Shown: in pieces, positions 49,561 through 58,641 of the stretch
How positions within the stretch are numbered: position 1 is the first letter of the stretch
Layout: every line of letters begins with the position of its first letter
Origin: Halopseudomonas salegens
Lineage (GTDB): Bacteria; Pseudomonadota; Gammaproteobacteria; Pseudomonadales; Pseudomonadaceae
Length of the DNA: 64,000 nt
NCBI RefSeq assembly: GCF_900105655.1
Contig: NZ_LT629787.1
Coordinates: forward strand, 3,534,001 to 3,598,000
Direction of reading: 5' to 3'
Program-made: the position numbers and the translations under genes
Notes under the pieces: generated by a model
Database searches by the model: none
Told to the model about the DNA's origin: nothing
The model's input: only the letters and a program-made list of their open reading frames with translations

Positions 49561-51396
49561 GTGGCAAGTATCCCTACCGATATCGATGTTTTCTATGTCG
49601 TTTACCGGCCAGACCTACAGCCGCTGAAAGACAGCCTGCAAGCGCTGGCAGAACAGCAGGGTGAAGGGTTTCAGCGACTGCACCTCTGCATGTGGGACAA
49701 CTCACAGGATGTGACGGTGCACGCTGAGCTGAAAGAGCTGCTCGCACCCTTTCGCGATATCTTTGCCAGTACCCGGCTGATTCAGAGTGAAGACAACCTC
49801 GGCTTTGGCCGTGGCAACAACCGCTTGCTGGATGCCAGTGAGCAACCCTGGGTGCTGCTGATGAATCAGGATGCAGTGCCGGAGCCGGGGGCGCTGCATG
49901 AGTTGGCGACAAGCCTGGCCAGCCAGGGTGAGCAGGTTGCAGCGCTGGAGTTGCGCCAGATTCCCTTCGAACATCCCAAGGAATACAACCCGTCGACCGG
50001 CATCACGCCCTGGGTGTCCGGTGCTGCCTGCCTGATCAGGCGCGAGGCACTCACAGCGGTGGGTGGTTTTGATGAAGGTTTTTTCATGTATGCCGAGGAT
50101 GTTGATCTGAGCTGGCGCTTGCGTGCAGCCGGTTGGCAACTGGTCTATGTGCCGCGCGCTGCCGTCTGGCATGACACCTACCGAAACCCGGGTGAAGAAA
50201 AACCCATGCAGGCGGTAGAAGGGACGCTGAACAATCTGCTGATGCGCGTGCGCTATGGCCGCCTTATAGATGTATTCATCGGCTTGCTGGGGGTGTTCCG
50301 TGAAGTGCTGGCGCCGTCTTCTTTCAAAGGCAGGCGCTGGCAGTTTTTGCGCCTGTACGCCCGCTTTGCCCGTCTGGCCCCCCAATACCATCGCTCACGG
50401 ATAAGGCCTGCTCCAGGTGTTGATTTCGCCGCGGATTTTCGTGGCTGGAATTTTTCTCGTCACCGCGAAGGCGCTTTTGTTTCCTTCCGCCGGGCTGAAG
50501 AGTGGGCTGAGCATCCGCAGCCACTGGTCAGTATTATCGTACGCACGCACAAGCGGCCGGCCATGCTTCGGGAGGCATTGCAGTCGCTGGTCCGGCAGAC
50601 CTGGAATAATCTGCAGGTAGTGGTGGTGGAAGATGGTGAGCCGCTCAGTCAGCCCATGCTGGAAAGCGAGTTCGCCAGTCTGAACCTGCGCTACCTGGCC
50701 ACCGGGCAGAATGTGGGCCGATCAGCAGCAGGCAATCGGGCCCTGGCGCTGGCCGAAGGCGAATGGATTGGCTTTCTGGATGATGATGACCAGCTGTTTG
50801 CCGACCATATCGAGGTGCTGCTGAGCCAGGCACAGAATGCCGGGGTCAAAGGTGTTTACGGACTGGCCGATGAGGTGCTGACCGAACTGAATAGCGTCGC
50901 CCCGCTGGATTATCGCGAAACGGGTACGTTGTTGCGTTACCGGCAGCCTTTCTCGCGCTTTTTGCTCTGGCACCACAATTATTTGCCGATTCAGAGCGTG
51001 CTTTTTCATCGCAGCCTGTATGAGCAGCACGGTGGTTTTGCTGAAGATATGGATCAGCTGGAAGACTGGGACCTGTGGGTGCGTTACAGCCTGGAGCATG
51101 ATTTTTTGATGCTGGAAAAAACCACCTCCCGTTATCGGGTGCCCGCCAGTCAGCAGCACAGCAAGGAACGTCTGGCCCAGCTGGATGCGGCCTATGTCGA
51201 TGCCCGCCGGCGTCAGGATGCGTTGCAGTTTACTATCAGCCCGCGACAGTTTGTCGATATGGCGGAAGCCTATCACAGCGGCCTGGCGGTTCAGGTGCAG
51301 CGCCATGCCCGCTTGCGCGTCTGGTTGCAGCGTATGGGCTTGTTGGGTCTGGCGCGTCAAGTGCGGGGCCGCTGGCTGCGCCTGCGTGGTCACTGA
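49561..51396 (+). CDS. Dual-domain GT2 glycosyltransferase (rhamnosyltransferase-like)
   Basis: 611 residues from a GTG with a GGAG seven bases before. The first GT2 domain (about 5-240) has MNQDAVPEPG and EDVDLSWRLRAAGW, as in WbbL-type rhamnosyltransferases. The second (about 315-530) has SIIVRTHKRP and FLDDDDQLFADH, with LEDWDLWVRY near its end. Two active sites suggest that one protein adds two sugars in a row. The next gene starts right at its stop. Confidence 0.88.
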   Translation: MASIPTDIDVFYVVYRPDLQPLKDSLQALAEQQGEGFQRLHLCMWDNSQDVTVHAELKELLAPFRDIFASTRLIQSEDNLGFGRGNNRLLDASEQPWVLLMNQDAVPEPGALHELATSLASQGEQVAALELRQIPFEHPKEYNPSTGITPWVSGAACLIRREALTAVGGFDEGFFMYAEDVDLSWRLRAAGWQLVYVPRAAVWHDTYRNPGEEKPMQAVEGTLNNLLMRVRYGRLIDVFIGLLGVFREVLAPSSFKGRRWQFLRLYARFARLAPQYHRSRIRPAPGVDFAADFRGWNFSRHREGAFVSFRRAEEWAEHPQPLVSIIVRTHKRPAMLREALQSLVRQTWNNLQVVVVEDGEPLSQPMLESEFASLNLRYLATGQNVGRSAAGNRALALAEGEWIGFLDDDDQLFADHIEVLLSQAQNAGVKGVYGLADEVLTELNSVAPLDYRETGTLLRYRQPFSRFLLWHHNYLPIQSVLFHRSLYEQHGGFAEDMDQLEDWDLWVRYSLEHDFLMLEKTTSRYRVPASQQHSKERLAQLDAAYVDARRRQDALQFTISPRQFVDMAEAYHSGLAVQVQRHARLRVWLQRMGLLGLARQVRGRWLRLRGH

Positions 51397-52302
51397 ATGA
51401 TGTCTTCTGGTCACCCTGAACGTTTGCATGTCGCCATCCTGGTTCACTGCTGGCAACCACAGCAACTGTTTGCCGTCGTGGATAGTTTGGCCGTGGCTTT
51501 GTTGCCGCTGCATGCAGACGGCATGCAGTTGCGTATCAGCGTGCTGGATAACGGTGATTCGGGGCAGCCGGAACGTTTGCTCCCGGTAGTGCAGCGCGGA
51601 AAAATGCGGCTGCCGGCGGCTGACTGGCAACTGCAAGGCGGCCTGCCCAACAAGGGCTATGGTGCGGGGCATAACATTGCCCTGCGCGCTTCTAGTGCCT
51701 GGCAGGCGGACTGGCATCTGGTGCTGAATCCGGACGTCTTGCTGGAGCCCGATGCGCTGCAACAGGGTTTGTCATGGTTGCGTCAGGAGTCGGCCTGTGG
51801 TCTGGTGTCGCCCCGCTGTCAGGGATGGGCCAGGGGTGAAACGCAATACCTGGCGCGAACCGCCCCCAGCCCCTTGACCTTGTTGCTGCGCAATCTGCCG
51901 TCGGGCCTGCAGGCCCGGAGCGGGATCTCGCGCGCACTACAGCGCCACTGCTATGCAGATCAGCCGCTGGATCAGCCTGTATATGATGTGGAAACCCAGA
52001 GTGGGTGCTTCATGTTGGGCCCGCTGGCGGCTTTTGACTCGGTTCAGGGTTTTGCTGAAGCTTTTTTCATGTACTTCGAAGACCTGGATTTGTCGCTGCG
52101 CCTGCGCCGGGCGGGTTGGCGGATTGATCGTGTGCCTGGTGTTCGCATAACCCATGGCGGCGGTGCGGCCGGACACAAGGGTGTCACTCACGCGCGTTAC
52201 TTTATTATATCGGCGTTGCGCTTCTTCGCGCGGCATCCGCTGGTCGCTCTGGGGCGCCGTCCGACGCGCAGCGCAGGAAGAAAGCGTGGCAACCGCTTGT
52301 AA
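51397..52302 (+). CDS. GT2 glycosyltransferase (rhamnosyltransferase-like)
   Basis: 301 residues. The ATG follows the previous stop directly, so it is coupled. Motifs LNPDVLLEPDAL (DxD-like) and FMYFEDLDLSLRLRRAGW are typical of the WbbL/RfbN group. The end is basic. Sugar specificity is not readable from sequence. Confidence 0.85.
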   Translation: MMSSGHPERLHVAILVHCWQPQQLFAVVDSLAVALLPLHADGMQLRISVLDNGDSGQPERLLPVVQRGKMRLPAADWQLQGGLPNKGYGAGHNIALRASSAWQADWHLVLNPDVLLEPDALQQGLSWLRQESACGLVSPRCQGWARGETQYLARTAPSPLTLLLRNLPSGLQARSGISRALQRHCYADQPLDQPVYDVETQSGCFMLGPLAAFDSVQGFAEAFFMYFEDLDLSLRLRRAGWRIDRVPGVRITHGGGAAGHKGVTHARYFIISALRFFARHPLVALGRRPTRSAGRKRGNRL

Positions 52303-52664
52303 GCTGGCAAATAATGTATCTATAATGGATGTGCTCTAAGGCAGTAGCTGCAATAATGGCTTGTGTCGTGTTGGTTGGGGGCTTGGCTGGTACTGCCAGT
52401 CAAGTCTTCAATTTTTAACGAGCACTGCCTACCTGTTCAGTCTGTCAAAGAGCGCGTTAACCGTTAAGCGGAAGCGCTGGGTGGAATTGCCATCGGCAAG
52501 GAAGCTCGTGCGGTTTGGTCGGAGATTGACGTAACCGCGTAATTTTGCATAAATTATGGCTGGGTGACGCTTGCATTGCGCGATACTGCTTGCTAGCATC
52601 ATTTTCGCGTAAATAAGCATAACCTGTACAACACGTAACTTAGAGCACAAAAGGAATATCTCTG
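52303..52664. other. 362-bp regulatory gap before the major secreted protein
   Basis: No gene is seen. The long leader holds the promoter described separately and AT-rich tracts. It separates the GT2 pair from the secreted-protein genes. Confidence 0.6.
52526..52553 (+). promoter_or_regulatory. Sigma-70 promoter of the secreted-protein gene
   Basis: TTGACG at 52526-52531 and CATAAA at 52548-52553 with a 16-bp gap; a 17-18 bp gap to ATAAAT is equally possible. The -35 element is near consensus. It would leave a leader of about 105 bases. Confidence 0.45.
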
Positions 52665-54173
52665 ATGATGAAGAAATCCCTGTCCCAGGCGGTAGCTCTT
52701 GCAGCCAGCCTTGGTATGGCGGCTTCCGCCCATGCAGTAAACGTCAACCCGGATGGTCTGGGTCAAGTTCTGCTGTATCCCGTATATACCGTTGATAACG
52801 AGAACTACACTTCTATCTCCGTTACCAACACTACTGACGAGTTCAAGGCTGTTAAGGTCCGTTTCCTCGAGGGCGAAATGTCCCGTGAGGTTCTTGACTT
52901 CAACCTGTACCTGTCACCTGAAGATGTCTGGAACGGCGCTGTAGTTCGTACCGCTGAAGGCGCTCGCCTGATCACCAACGACACTTCCTGTACTGCTCCG
53001 TCCATTCCGCGCGGCCCGGCTCCGGGTGGCGTTGAGTTCCGTGGTAACGAGTGGATCCCAAGCGCACAGCCTGTGCCGACTGGCGATCGTGGCCGTATCG
53101 GCTATGTTGAAGTCATCGAGATGGGTGAGCTGGATCCGACCCACGTACTCGAGCCGGGCGTTACCGTTGAAGACGCTATCGAGCACGCACTGACTGCTGA
53201 AGGCACTTTCGAGCCGGGCAACTGTGAAGCTGTAGTGAACGCATGGCGTCCGGGCGGTTCCTGGATTGCTGACAACAATGACGGCGTGAGCCCGCCTGAA
53301 GGTGGTCTGTACGGTATCGGTACTATCGTCAACGTTCTCAACGCGACCATGATCGGTTATGACTCAATCGCTCTGGACAACTTCTGGCTGTCTCGCGTAG
53401 AAATTGAAGCGGGTGACGTAGGTTCTCCGCAGCACACTGCACCGGGTGACCTGTTCCCGAACATCGGTCAAGGTACTGAAATTGCTACCTTCCCGGATGG
53501 CAGCACTCTGGGTATGGACAGCACCTTCACTATCGGTGACGAGCTGACTCCTCAGCCTGGCATCAACGCAGTGAGTGCGGTTCTGGCCAAGACTGCCATC
53601 ATGAACGACTACTCTATCGAAGCCGGTGTTCGCGCCAAGACTGAGTTTGTTGTCAACTTCCCGACCAAGCGTCAGTACGACGATGGCAACATTGCTCCGT
53701 TCGTCAACTCGCTCGAGAACGTTCCGGAAAACTGTGTGACCTTCGGTGCTAACTGGTGGGATCGTGAAGAGCAGTCGCCTTCAACTCCGGTTGGTGATAT
53801 CGACTTCTCGCCGCGTCCTGACCCGACTTCACCTGACGTTCCACAACTGTGTGACGAGCTGAATATCATTCAGCTGACCAACAGCGATCAGGTTGGTGGC
53901 AGCGCGATTCTGGCTCGTAGCGATCGCACCGGTGTTCGTTCCACTCTGAACCTGGGCGAAAACTGGGATGCCGGTTGGTTGCGCATGAACTTCGACGACG
54001 TCGGTCGTACTCTGCTGGGTACTGACGAAGGCGGTACTGAGTTCCTGGTACGTGGCTTGCCGATCATCGGTTTCGCAGCAACTTCAATCGCGAACGATGA
54101 TGCCGATGGTATGCTTGCTCGTTATGCAGCTTCTTGGGTCCACAAGGCCGAAACTGCAATCGAGGCTAACTGA
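52665..54173 (+). CDS. Secreted protein of unknown function, probably very abundant
   Basis: 502 residues. Signal peptide 1-24 ends at AHA, then VNVNPDGLGQVLLYPVYTV. The body is beta-rich, acidic and has few Lys, with NTTDEFKAVKVRFLEGEMS and DFNLYLSPEDVW near the start and six or more cysteines. No enzyme motif or anchor is seen. Codons are strongly biased to GGT, CGT, GCT and ACT, unlike the GGC/GCC-rich neighbours, as in highly expressed genes. A near-consensus promoter, a long leader and a perfect terminator agree. It may be a surface-layer or structural envelope protein; this is inference. Confidence 0.75.
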   Translation: MMKKSLSQAVALAASLGMAASAHAVNVNPDGLGQVLLYPVYTVDNENYTSISVTNTTDEFKAVKVRFLEGEMSREVLDFNLYLSPEDVWNGAVVRTAEGARLITNDTSCTAPSIPRGPAPGGVEFRGNEWIPSAQPVPTGDRGRIGYVEVIEMGELDPTHVLEPGVTVEDAIEHALTAEGTFEPGNCEAVVNAWRPGGSWIADNNDGVSPPEGGLYGIGTIVNVLNATMIGYDSIALDNFWLSRVEIEAGDVGSPQHTAPGDLFPNIGQGTEIATFPDGSTLGMDSTFTIGDELTPQPGINAVSAVLAKTAIMNDYSIEAGVRAKTEFVVNFPTKRQYDDGNIAPFVNSLENVPENCVTFGANWWDREEQSPSTPVGDIDFSPRPDPTSPDVPQLCDELNIIQLTNSDQVGGSAILARSDRTGVRSTLNLGENWDAGWLRMNFDDVGRTLLGTDEGGTEFLVRGLPIIGFAATSIANDDADGMLARYAASWVHKAETAIEAN

Positions 54174-54207
54174 TAGCAGGCTAACGCCTACAATCAGCTA
54201 GTAGTTC

Positions 54208-54236
54208 AAAAAGCAGGGCTATATGCCCTGCTTTTT
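54208..54236 (+). terminator. Strong intrinsic terminator
   Basis: AAAAAGCAGGGC-TATAT-GCCCTGCTTTTT, a perfect 12-bp stem, 35 bases after the secreted-protein stop. Confidence 0.95.
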
Positions 54237-54310
54237 GACGTTAAAAATATGGCGAATCCAGTTTCCATTGGCTATACTCGGAAAACTGGACCCCTAACCC
54301 GAGGTATGTT

Positions 54311-55102
54311 ATGAAAAAGTATAACCAGTTGGCTGTTGCAATCAGTGCTGCAATGGTTACATCGATGGCATCTGCAGGGTCGCTGGTGTTGAATTGGAAT
54401 GATTCCGAAGAAGTAGAACAGGAACTTACCTGTACTTATGAGAACATGGTTCTGAGCGCCGGCGGCGCGATGAGCCTGTCTGTGGCGGGTGCTTGCGCCA
54501 CGGCATTGAATGGTGTTTCCTTTGACTGCCCACCGGGTATGGTATGTACCCCGGAAGACACCGGTACTGACACCGGTACTGACACCGGCACGGATACTGG
54601 AACAGACACCGGAACTGGCACCGGCACGGATACTGGAACAGACACCGGAACGGGAACAGGTACTGGCGTCGAGGGCTGCCCGACACGCCCGATTGAGCAG
54701 ATTGTTACCGCCACTGGCTCGCGCCTGTTTGATTCCAATGGTATTGCACGTATTGCCAATGATATGAATGCTTACGTATTGCGTATTCCTGCCTCGCTTA
54801 ATGCGGCTGGTAGTGCGGGTAGCGATTTCTCGGCTGCTCCGGTTTCCGAAAGTGCAACGCCGCGTTACACCATGTCTATTTCACAGTGCCCGGGCGACTT
54901 TGATGTCCCCAATAACTGCGTGGCCGTAGGCGACTCGATGAGCAGTATCCGCTACCGTGTCGGCAGCGCTTTCTTTGGTCGCTGTGTAGTTGACGCCGAC
55001 GAAGATTTCTACGTCAACGTGCGTTTCACCAATGGCCCGAATGCCACCGAAAGCACTTGCACACGGAGTCAGGGTTGCGCGGTGTACTTGCAGGGTCGTT
55101 GA
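54311..55102 (+). CDS. Secreted protein with Thr-Asp-Gly repeat linker
   Basis: 263 residues. Signal peptide 1-22 (ending ASA). An N-terminal beta part with four Cys (about 23-80) leads to a low-complexity stretch of DTGTDTG units (about 82-117), then a C-terminal Cys-rich part of about 145 residues. No family is recognised. The repeat looks like a flexible, acidic stalk that could bind calcium or hold the two domains apart at the cell surface. GAGG precedes the ATG. It has its own gap after the previous terminator. Confidence 0.7.
   Translation: MKKYNQLAVAISAAMVTSMASAGSLVLNWNDSEEVEQELTCTYENMVLSAGGAMSLSVAGACATALNGVSFDCPPGMVCTPEDTGTDTGTDTGTDTGTDTGTGTGTDTGTDTGTGTGTGVEGCPTRPIEQIVTATGSRLFDSNGIARIANDMNAYVLRIPASLNAAGSAGSDFSAAPVSESATPRYTMSISQCPGDFDVPNNCVAVGDSMSSIRYRVGSAFFGRCVVDADEDFYVNVRFTNGPNATESTCTRSQGCAVYLQGR
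54555..54666 (+). repeat. In-gene tandem repeat coding the DTGTDTG linker
   Basis: Units of 12 bp (GACACCGGTACT-like) are nested in a 36-bp period: CACCGGCACGGATACTGG and the following 15 bases occur at 54583 and again at 54619. All unit lengths are multiples of three, so copy changes keep the frame. Confidence 0.9.
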
Positions 55103-55147
55103 TCCCGGGCACAGCTAAAACCATGATGAACTGTAAAGGGAGAGTTT

Positions 55148-56038
55148 GTGCATAAGAGTTTACGTACGTGGCCAAAGGCCCTGGTCGCTGGTGTTGCTTT
55201 GTCAGCGGTCAGCCTGGTTTCGGCCAGTGAAAAACTCATCGAGCTGGGTGATGTGGTCGTCACCCAGCAAGAGTTTGAACAAGTGATCAATGTGATTGCC
55301 CCTGAAGGCAGAGCAGAAGCATTGCTTGCCAATGATCGACGTGCCCGTGAAATGCTCGTTGAGTATTTCACGGCCAGGGTCCTGGCTGAGAAAGCCCGGG
55401 ATGCAGGCATGCACGAAGATGAGCGGTTCAAGCTACGCCAGGCATTCGAAGAAAATCGGGCTTTGGCCAAGATGTACGTCGCAAGAACGGTCGATGATAT
55501 GCCGCGTCCGGATCTTGAGATGATAGCCAAAGAGCTGTATCAGTCCAATCCTGAGCGTTTCGAAACGGCTGAACAAGTCAGTGCGCAACATATCCTGATT
55601 GCGATCAACAATGAGCGCTCCGAGGCAGAAGCCCTGGAACTGGCACAGAAGGTACACAAGGATCTGCTCGACGGTACGCCCTTTGCCGAGTTGGTGGAAG
55701 AGTACTCTGATGATCCTTCTGCGCAGCAGAATGGTGGCAATCTGGGCTTTTTCAGCCGTGATCGGATGGTAAAGCCTTTTGCTGATACTGCTTTCGCCAT
55801 GGACAAGGGTGACATCAGTGAGCCGGTCAAAACCCGTTTTGGCTATCACATCATTGAGTTGATTGATCGCAAGCCTTCCGCAACGCGTCCGTTTGAGCAA
55901 GTCAAGGATGAGTTGATGAAGGAAGCGGAAAGTACGTTCGTGGAGAATGCACGCACTGAGATGTTGTCCAATCTGCGATCAGATCCGGACATCAAGACCT
56001 ACCACGACAATGTTGAAGCCATGATCGAGCGGCAGTAG
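55148..56038 (+). CDS. Periplasmic parvulin-type peptidyl-prolyl isomerase
   Basis: 296 residues from a GTG with GGGAGAG upstream. Signal peptide 1-26. The N-terminal helical part is SurA-like, and a PpiC domain covers about 135-235 (AQHILIAI, NGGNLGFFSRDRMVKPFAD, TRFGYHIIELID). It helps folding of exported proteins. It directly follows two genes for secreted proteins and may be their dedicated folding factor; EpsD-type isomerases of glycan loci are similar. Confidence 0.9.
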   Translation: MHKSLRTWPKALVAGVALSAVSLVSASEKLIELGDVVVTQQEFEQVINVIAPEGRAEALLANDRRAREMLVEYFTARVLAEKARDAGMHEDERFKLRQAFEENRALAKMYVARTVDDMPRPDLEMIAKELYQSNPERFETAEQVSAQHILIAINNERSEAEALELAQKVHKDLLDGTPFAELVEEYSDDPSAQQNGGNLGFFSRDRMVKPFADTAFAMDKGDISEPVKTRFGYHIIELIDRKPSATRPFEQVKDELMKEAESTFVENARTEMLSNLRSDPDIKTYHDNVEAMIERQ

Positions 56039-56063
56039 ACATACCATTAATCAGTGAGTAAAG

Positions 56064-56088
56064 GCCGGGCCATTTGGCCCGGCTTTTT
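56064..56088 (+). terminator. Intrinsic terminator after the parvulin gene
   Basis: GCCGGGCC-ATTT-GGCCCGGC followed by five T, 26 bases after the stop. Confidence 0.92.
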
Positions 56089-56115
56089 ACTTGTGCCGCA
56101 TTGCCAGGCATCAAT

Positions 56116-57537
56116 ATGCAGTTTGATTCATTGACCTTTATCGGGTTTATGTTGGCCGTGCTTTTGCTGTACAACTGCATCGGGCAATGGGCAGGCAAGA
56201 AAAATCTGCTTTTACTGGCCAGCTATACCTTCTATGCCAGTTGGAATCCGCTTTTTTTGCCGCTACTGATGGTCACCACCACCCTCGACTGGTGGATGGC
56301 GAAAAGAATGCATATGGCCACTGGCCGGGCGAGAAAAGCCTGGTTGTGGGCGATTGTTCTGATCAGCCTTGGTGTGCTTGGCTACTTCAAATACAGCTAT
56401 TTTGTGTTGCAAAACACGCACAGATTGCTCGACATACTCGGTGTCGGCTATACGCCACAGTATTTTGATGTGATTCTGCCGATCGGCATCTCTTTCTACA
56501 CCTTTCATTCGCTCTCGTACTGTATCGATGTGTATCGGCGAAAATTTCCGCCGGTAGCAAACTGGCGCGACTACGCGCTCTATGTCTCTTTCTTCCCGCA
56601 GTTGGTTGCTGGGCCTATCGTGCGCTGGAGCGAAATGCGCGAGCAAATTGAGCAGCCACGCAGTGTCGACATCACTATGCTGGGTATCGGTGTGCTACTG
56701 ATAGTGCTCGGCCTGTTTCAGAAGGTGGTCCTGGCAGATGGCATTTTTGCGCCGGTGGCCAATCTGTATTTTGCGCCCGATGCGGCCCTGAGTATGCAGA
56801 CTGCCTGGATCGCCGCACTGGCGTTTACCGGGCAAATATTCTGTGATTTTTCCGGTTACACGACCTGTGCCCTCGGTGCAGCGCTAATGCTGGGTTTCAG
56901 GCTGCCCGTCAATTTCATCAATCCCTATGCCGCTGTCGGGTTTTCCGATTTCTGGCGTCGTTGGCATATTTCATTGTCCAGCTGGTTGCGCGATTACCTC
57001 TATATAGGTCTGGGCGGCAATCGTTTGGGACGCTGGATGACTTATCGAAACTTGATGCTGACCATGCTGCTGGGCGGTTTATGGCATGGCGCAGCCTGGA
57101 CCTTCGTTATCTGGGGTGGGTTACACGGTGCGCTGCTGATCGCGGAGCGTTGGCTGCAAGCCGGGATTGCGCCTCTGCAGGAGAGTTTTACCTGGCTGCT
57201 AAAGCCACTAGGCTGGTTGCTGACGTTTCTGCTGCTGGTCGTCACCTGGGTATGGTTTCGTGCAGAAGGCGTTACCTCAGCCTGGACGATCCTGCAAACC
57301 ATGTTCACTATCAGCGGGGCTAGCAGCTTGACGGCGGGCTTGCGCAGTGCCGACAGTCTGGCATTGGCAGGCATTGCAGGCCTTGTTATAGGTCAGTGCT
57401 GGCTGGGCCGGCGTAGCCTGCATGCTCAGCTTATGCGCCTGCCGGCCCCTTTGCTGGGGGGAATAGTCGCCTTGCTGGCGGCTGCGATCATGCTGTCAGC
57501 GGGGGAAAGCCATGCTTTTATCTATTTCCAGTTCTAG
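56116..57537 (+). CDS. MBOAT-family O-acyltransferase (AlgI-like)
   Basis: 473 residues from the ATG at 56116. About ten membrane helices. The MBOAT signature with the key His lies in MLTMLLGGLWHGAAWTFVIW, and the motif RWHISLSSWLRDYLYIGLGG is the AlgI/DltB hallmark. These enzymes pass acyl groups across the membrane to glycans. Overlaps the next gene by 26 bp. No other alginate genes are near, so the target is another polymer. Confidence 0.93.
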   Translation: MQFDSLTFIGFMLAVLLLYNCIGQWAGKKNLLLLASYTFYASWNPLFLPLLMVTTTLDWWMAKRMHMATGRARKAWLWAIVLISLGVLGYFKYSYFVLQNTHRLLDILGVGYTPQYFDVILPIGISFYTFHSLSYCIDVYRRKFPPVANWRDYALYVSFFPQLVAGPIVRWSEMREQIEQPRSVDITMLGIGVLLIVLGLFQKVVLADGIFAPVANLYFAPDAALSMQTAWIAALAFTGQIFCDFSGYTTCALGAALMLGFRLPVNFINPYAAVGFSDFWRRWHISLSSWLRDYLYIGLGGNRLGRWMTYRNLMLTMLLGGLWHGAAWTFVIWGGLHGALLIAERWLQAGIAPLQESFTWLLKPLGWLLTFLLLVVTWVWFRAEGVTSAWTILQTMFTISGASSLTAGLRSADSLALAGIAGLVIGQCWLGRRSLHAQLMRLPAPLLGGIVALLAAAIMLSAGESHAFIYFQF

Positions 57538-58525
57538 AGGCAAGCGCTACTGGTTGCTGGCCGCTGTCAGTATGCTGGGCACGATAGTACTGATACTGGC
57601 ATTGGCAGAATGGTATTGGGCAAGGCAGGGCTACCTTGCAGATGTGGTTGACTCGCGGCAATTGTGGGCATTGCAGCGGGACAAAGCCCATGGTGACGAT
57701 GTTGTCGCCTTTCTTGGCGCATCCAGAACCCAGTATGGCGTTGATCTTGCTGCAGCAAAAACAGAGTTGCCGGGCTGGCGCATGGCAATGCTGGCAATCA
57801 ATGGGCATTATCCGTTGGCTACTTTGCGCGATTTGGCCGAAGACACCGCCTTCAAAGGCCGGGTAGTGGTGGATGTTGATGCGCGCGGTCTGGCAATCGC
57901 CAGCCGTTGGGATCAGCAGCCCTGGGTGGATTACTATCATGCCCAGTGGACGCCGGCATGGGCCTTGCACCGACGATTGCTGTCGCTATGGCAGGAAATG
58001 ATGGCAATCGGCAGTCCGGAACTCGGGGCCTTGCCATGGCTTCGCAGAACCCTGGATGCTGCACCTGCACCATGGAAATCACACGCTGATATGCGTTCAG
58101 ACCGGACCGGCGCGCTGGATTTTACGCAGGTGGACCAGACCCAGGCCGCCGCCGCTTTCGCCGCTGGAATGCGCGAAGGCCTGCGCCTGTTTCCGCCACC
58201 ACCGGCAGAACAGTGGTTGGCCGATCTCGCTGAGGTCGCTGAATGGATCAGGGCGATTGAGCAACGGGGGGGGCGTGTCGTGCTCTATGAGCCGCCTGTG
58301 AGTGGCCAACAAAAGGAATTGGCCGATGCCGCCTTCCCGCGGTCAGAATACTGGGACCAGATAACGCCCCGGTACGGTATCGAAACATTGACCTTTCGTG
58401 ACGTGGAAACGCTTCAGGCCATCGACTTGCCGGATGAATCCCATGTTGCGGGTGCAGATCGGGCTGGCTATACCAAAGCGCTGATTGAAGTGCTGCGCAC
58501 ACAGGGCTTCTTTGCCGAGGACTGA
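57512..58525 (+). CDS. Membrane-anchored SGNH-like partner of the MBOAT protein
   Basis: 337 residues. One N-terminal membrane helix (about 13-33) and a periplasmic domain. SGNH-like block I is FLGASRTQYG and a C-terminal PDESHVAG resembles the DxxH block. The pair with an MBOAT gene matches AlgI with AlgJ/AlgX or DltB with DltD, where the SGNH protein finishes acyl transfer outside. The start lies inside the end of the MBOAT gene, so they are co-translated. Confidence 0.7.
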   Translation: MLLSISSSRGKRYWLLAAVSMLGTIVLILALAEWYWARQGYLADVVDSRQLWALQRDKAHGDDVVAFLGASRTQYGVDLAAAKTELPGWRMAMLAINGHYPLATLRDLAEDTAFKGRVVVDVDARGLAIASRWDQQPWVDYYHAQWTPAWALHRRLLSLWQEMMAIGSPELGALPWLRRTLDAAPAPWKSHADMRSDRTGALDFTQVDQTQAAAAFAAGMREGLRLFPPPPAEQWLADLAEVAEWIRAIEQRGGRVVLYEPPVSGQQKELADAAFPRSEYWDQITPRYGIETLTFRDVETLQAIDLPDESHVAGADRAGYTKALIEVLRTQGFFAED

Positions 58526-58641
58526 TGGGTCAATGCGACAGGCAGATGGCAAATCCGCTACACTCTGCCGCCTGTTGCACCGCAACTGGCAGTGTTGAAA
58601 CCGACAATGCAGTTTTTGAAAGGCAAGCCGACGAGCGACCC

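Noticed and set aside
54555..54666. Short direct repeats that might be a CRISPR array
   Set aside because: Units are 12 and 36 bp without unique spacers, and they encode an in-frame DTGTD linker.
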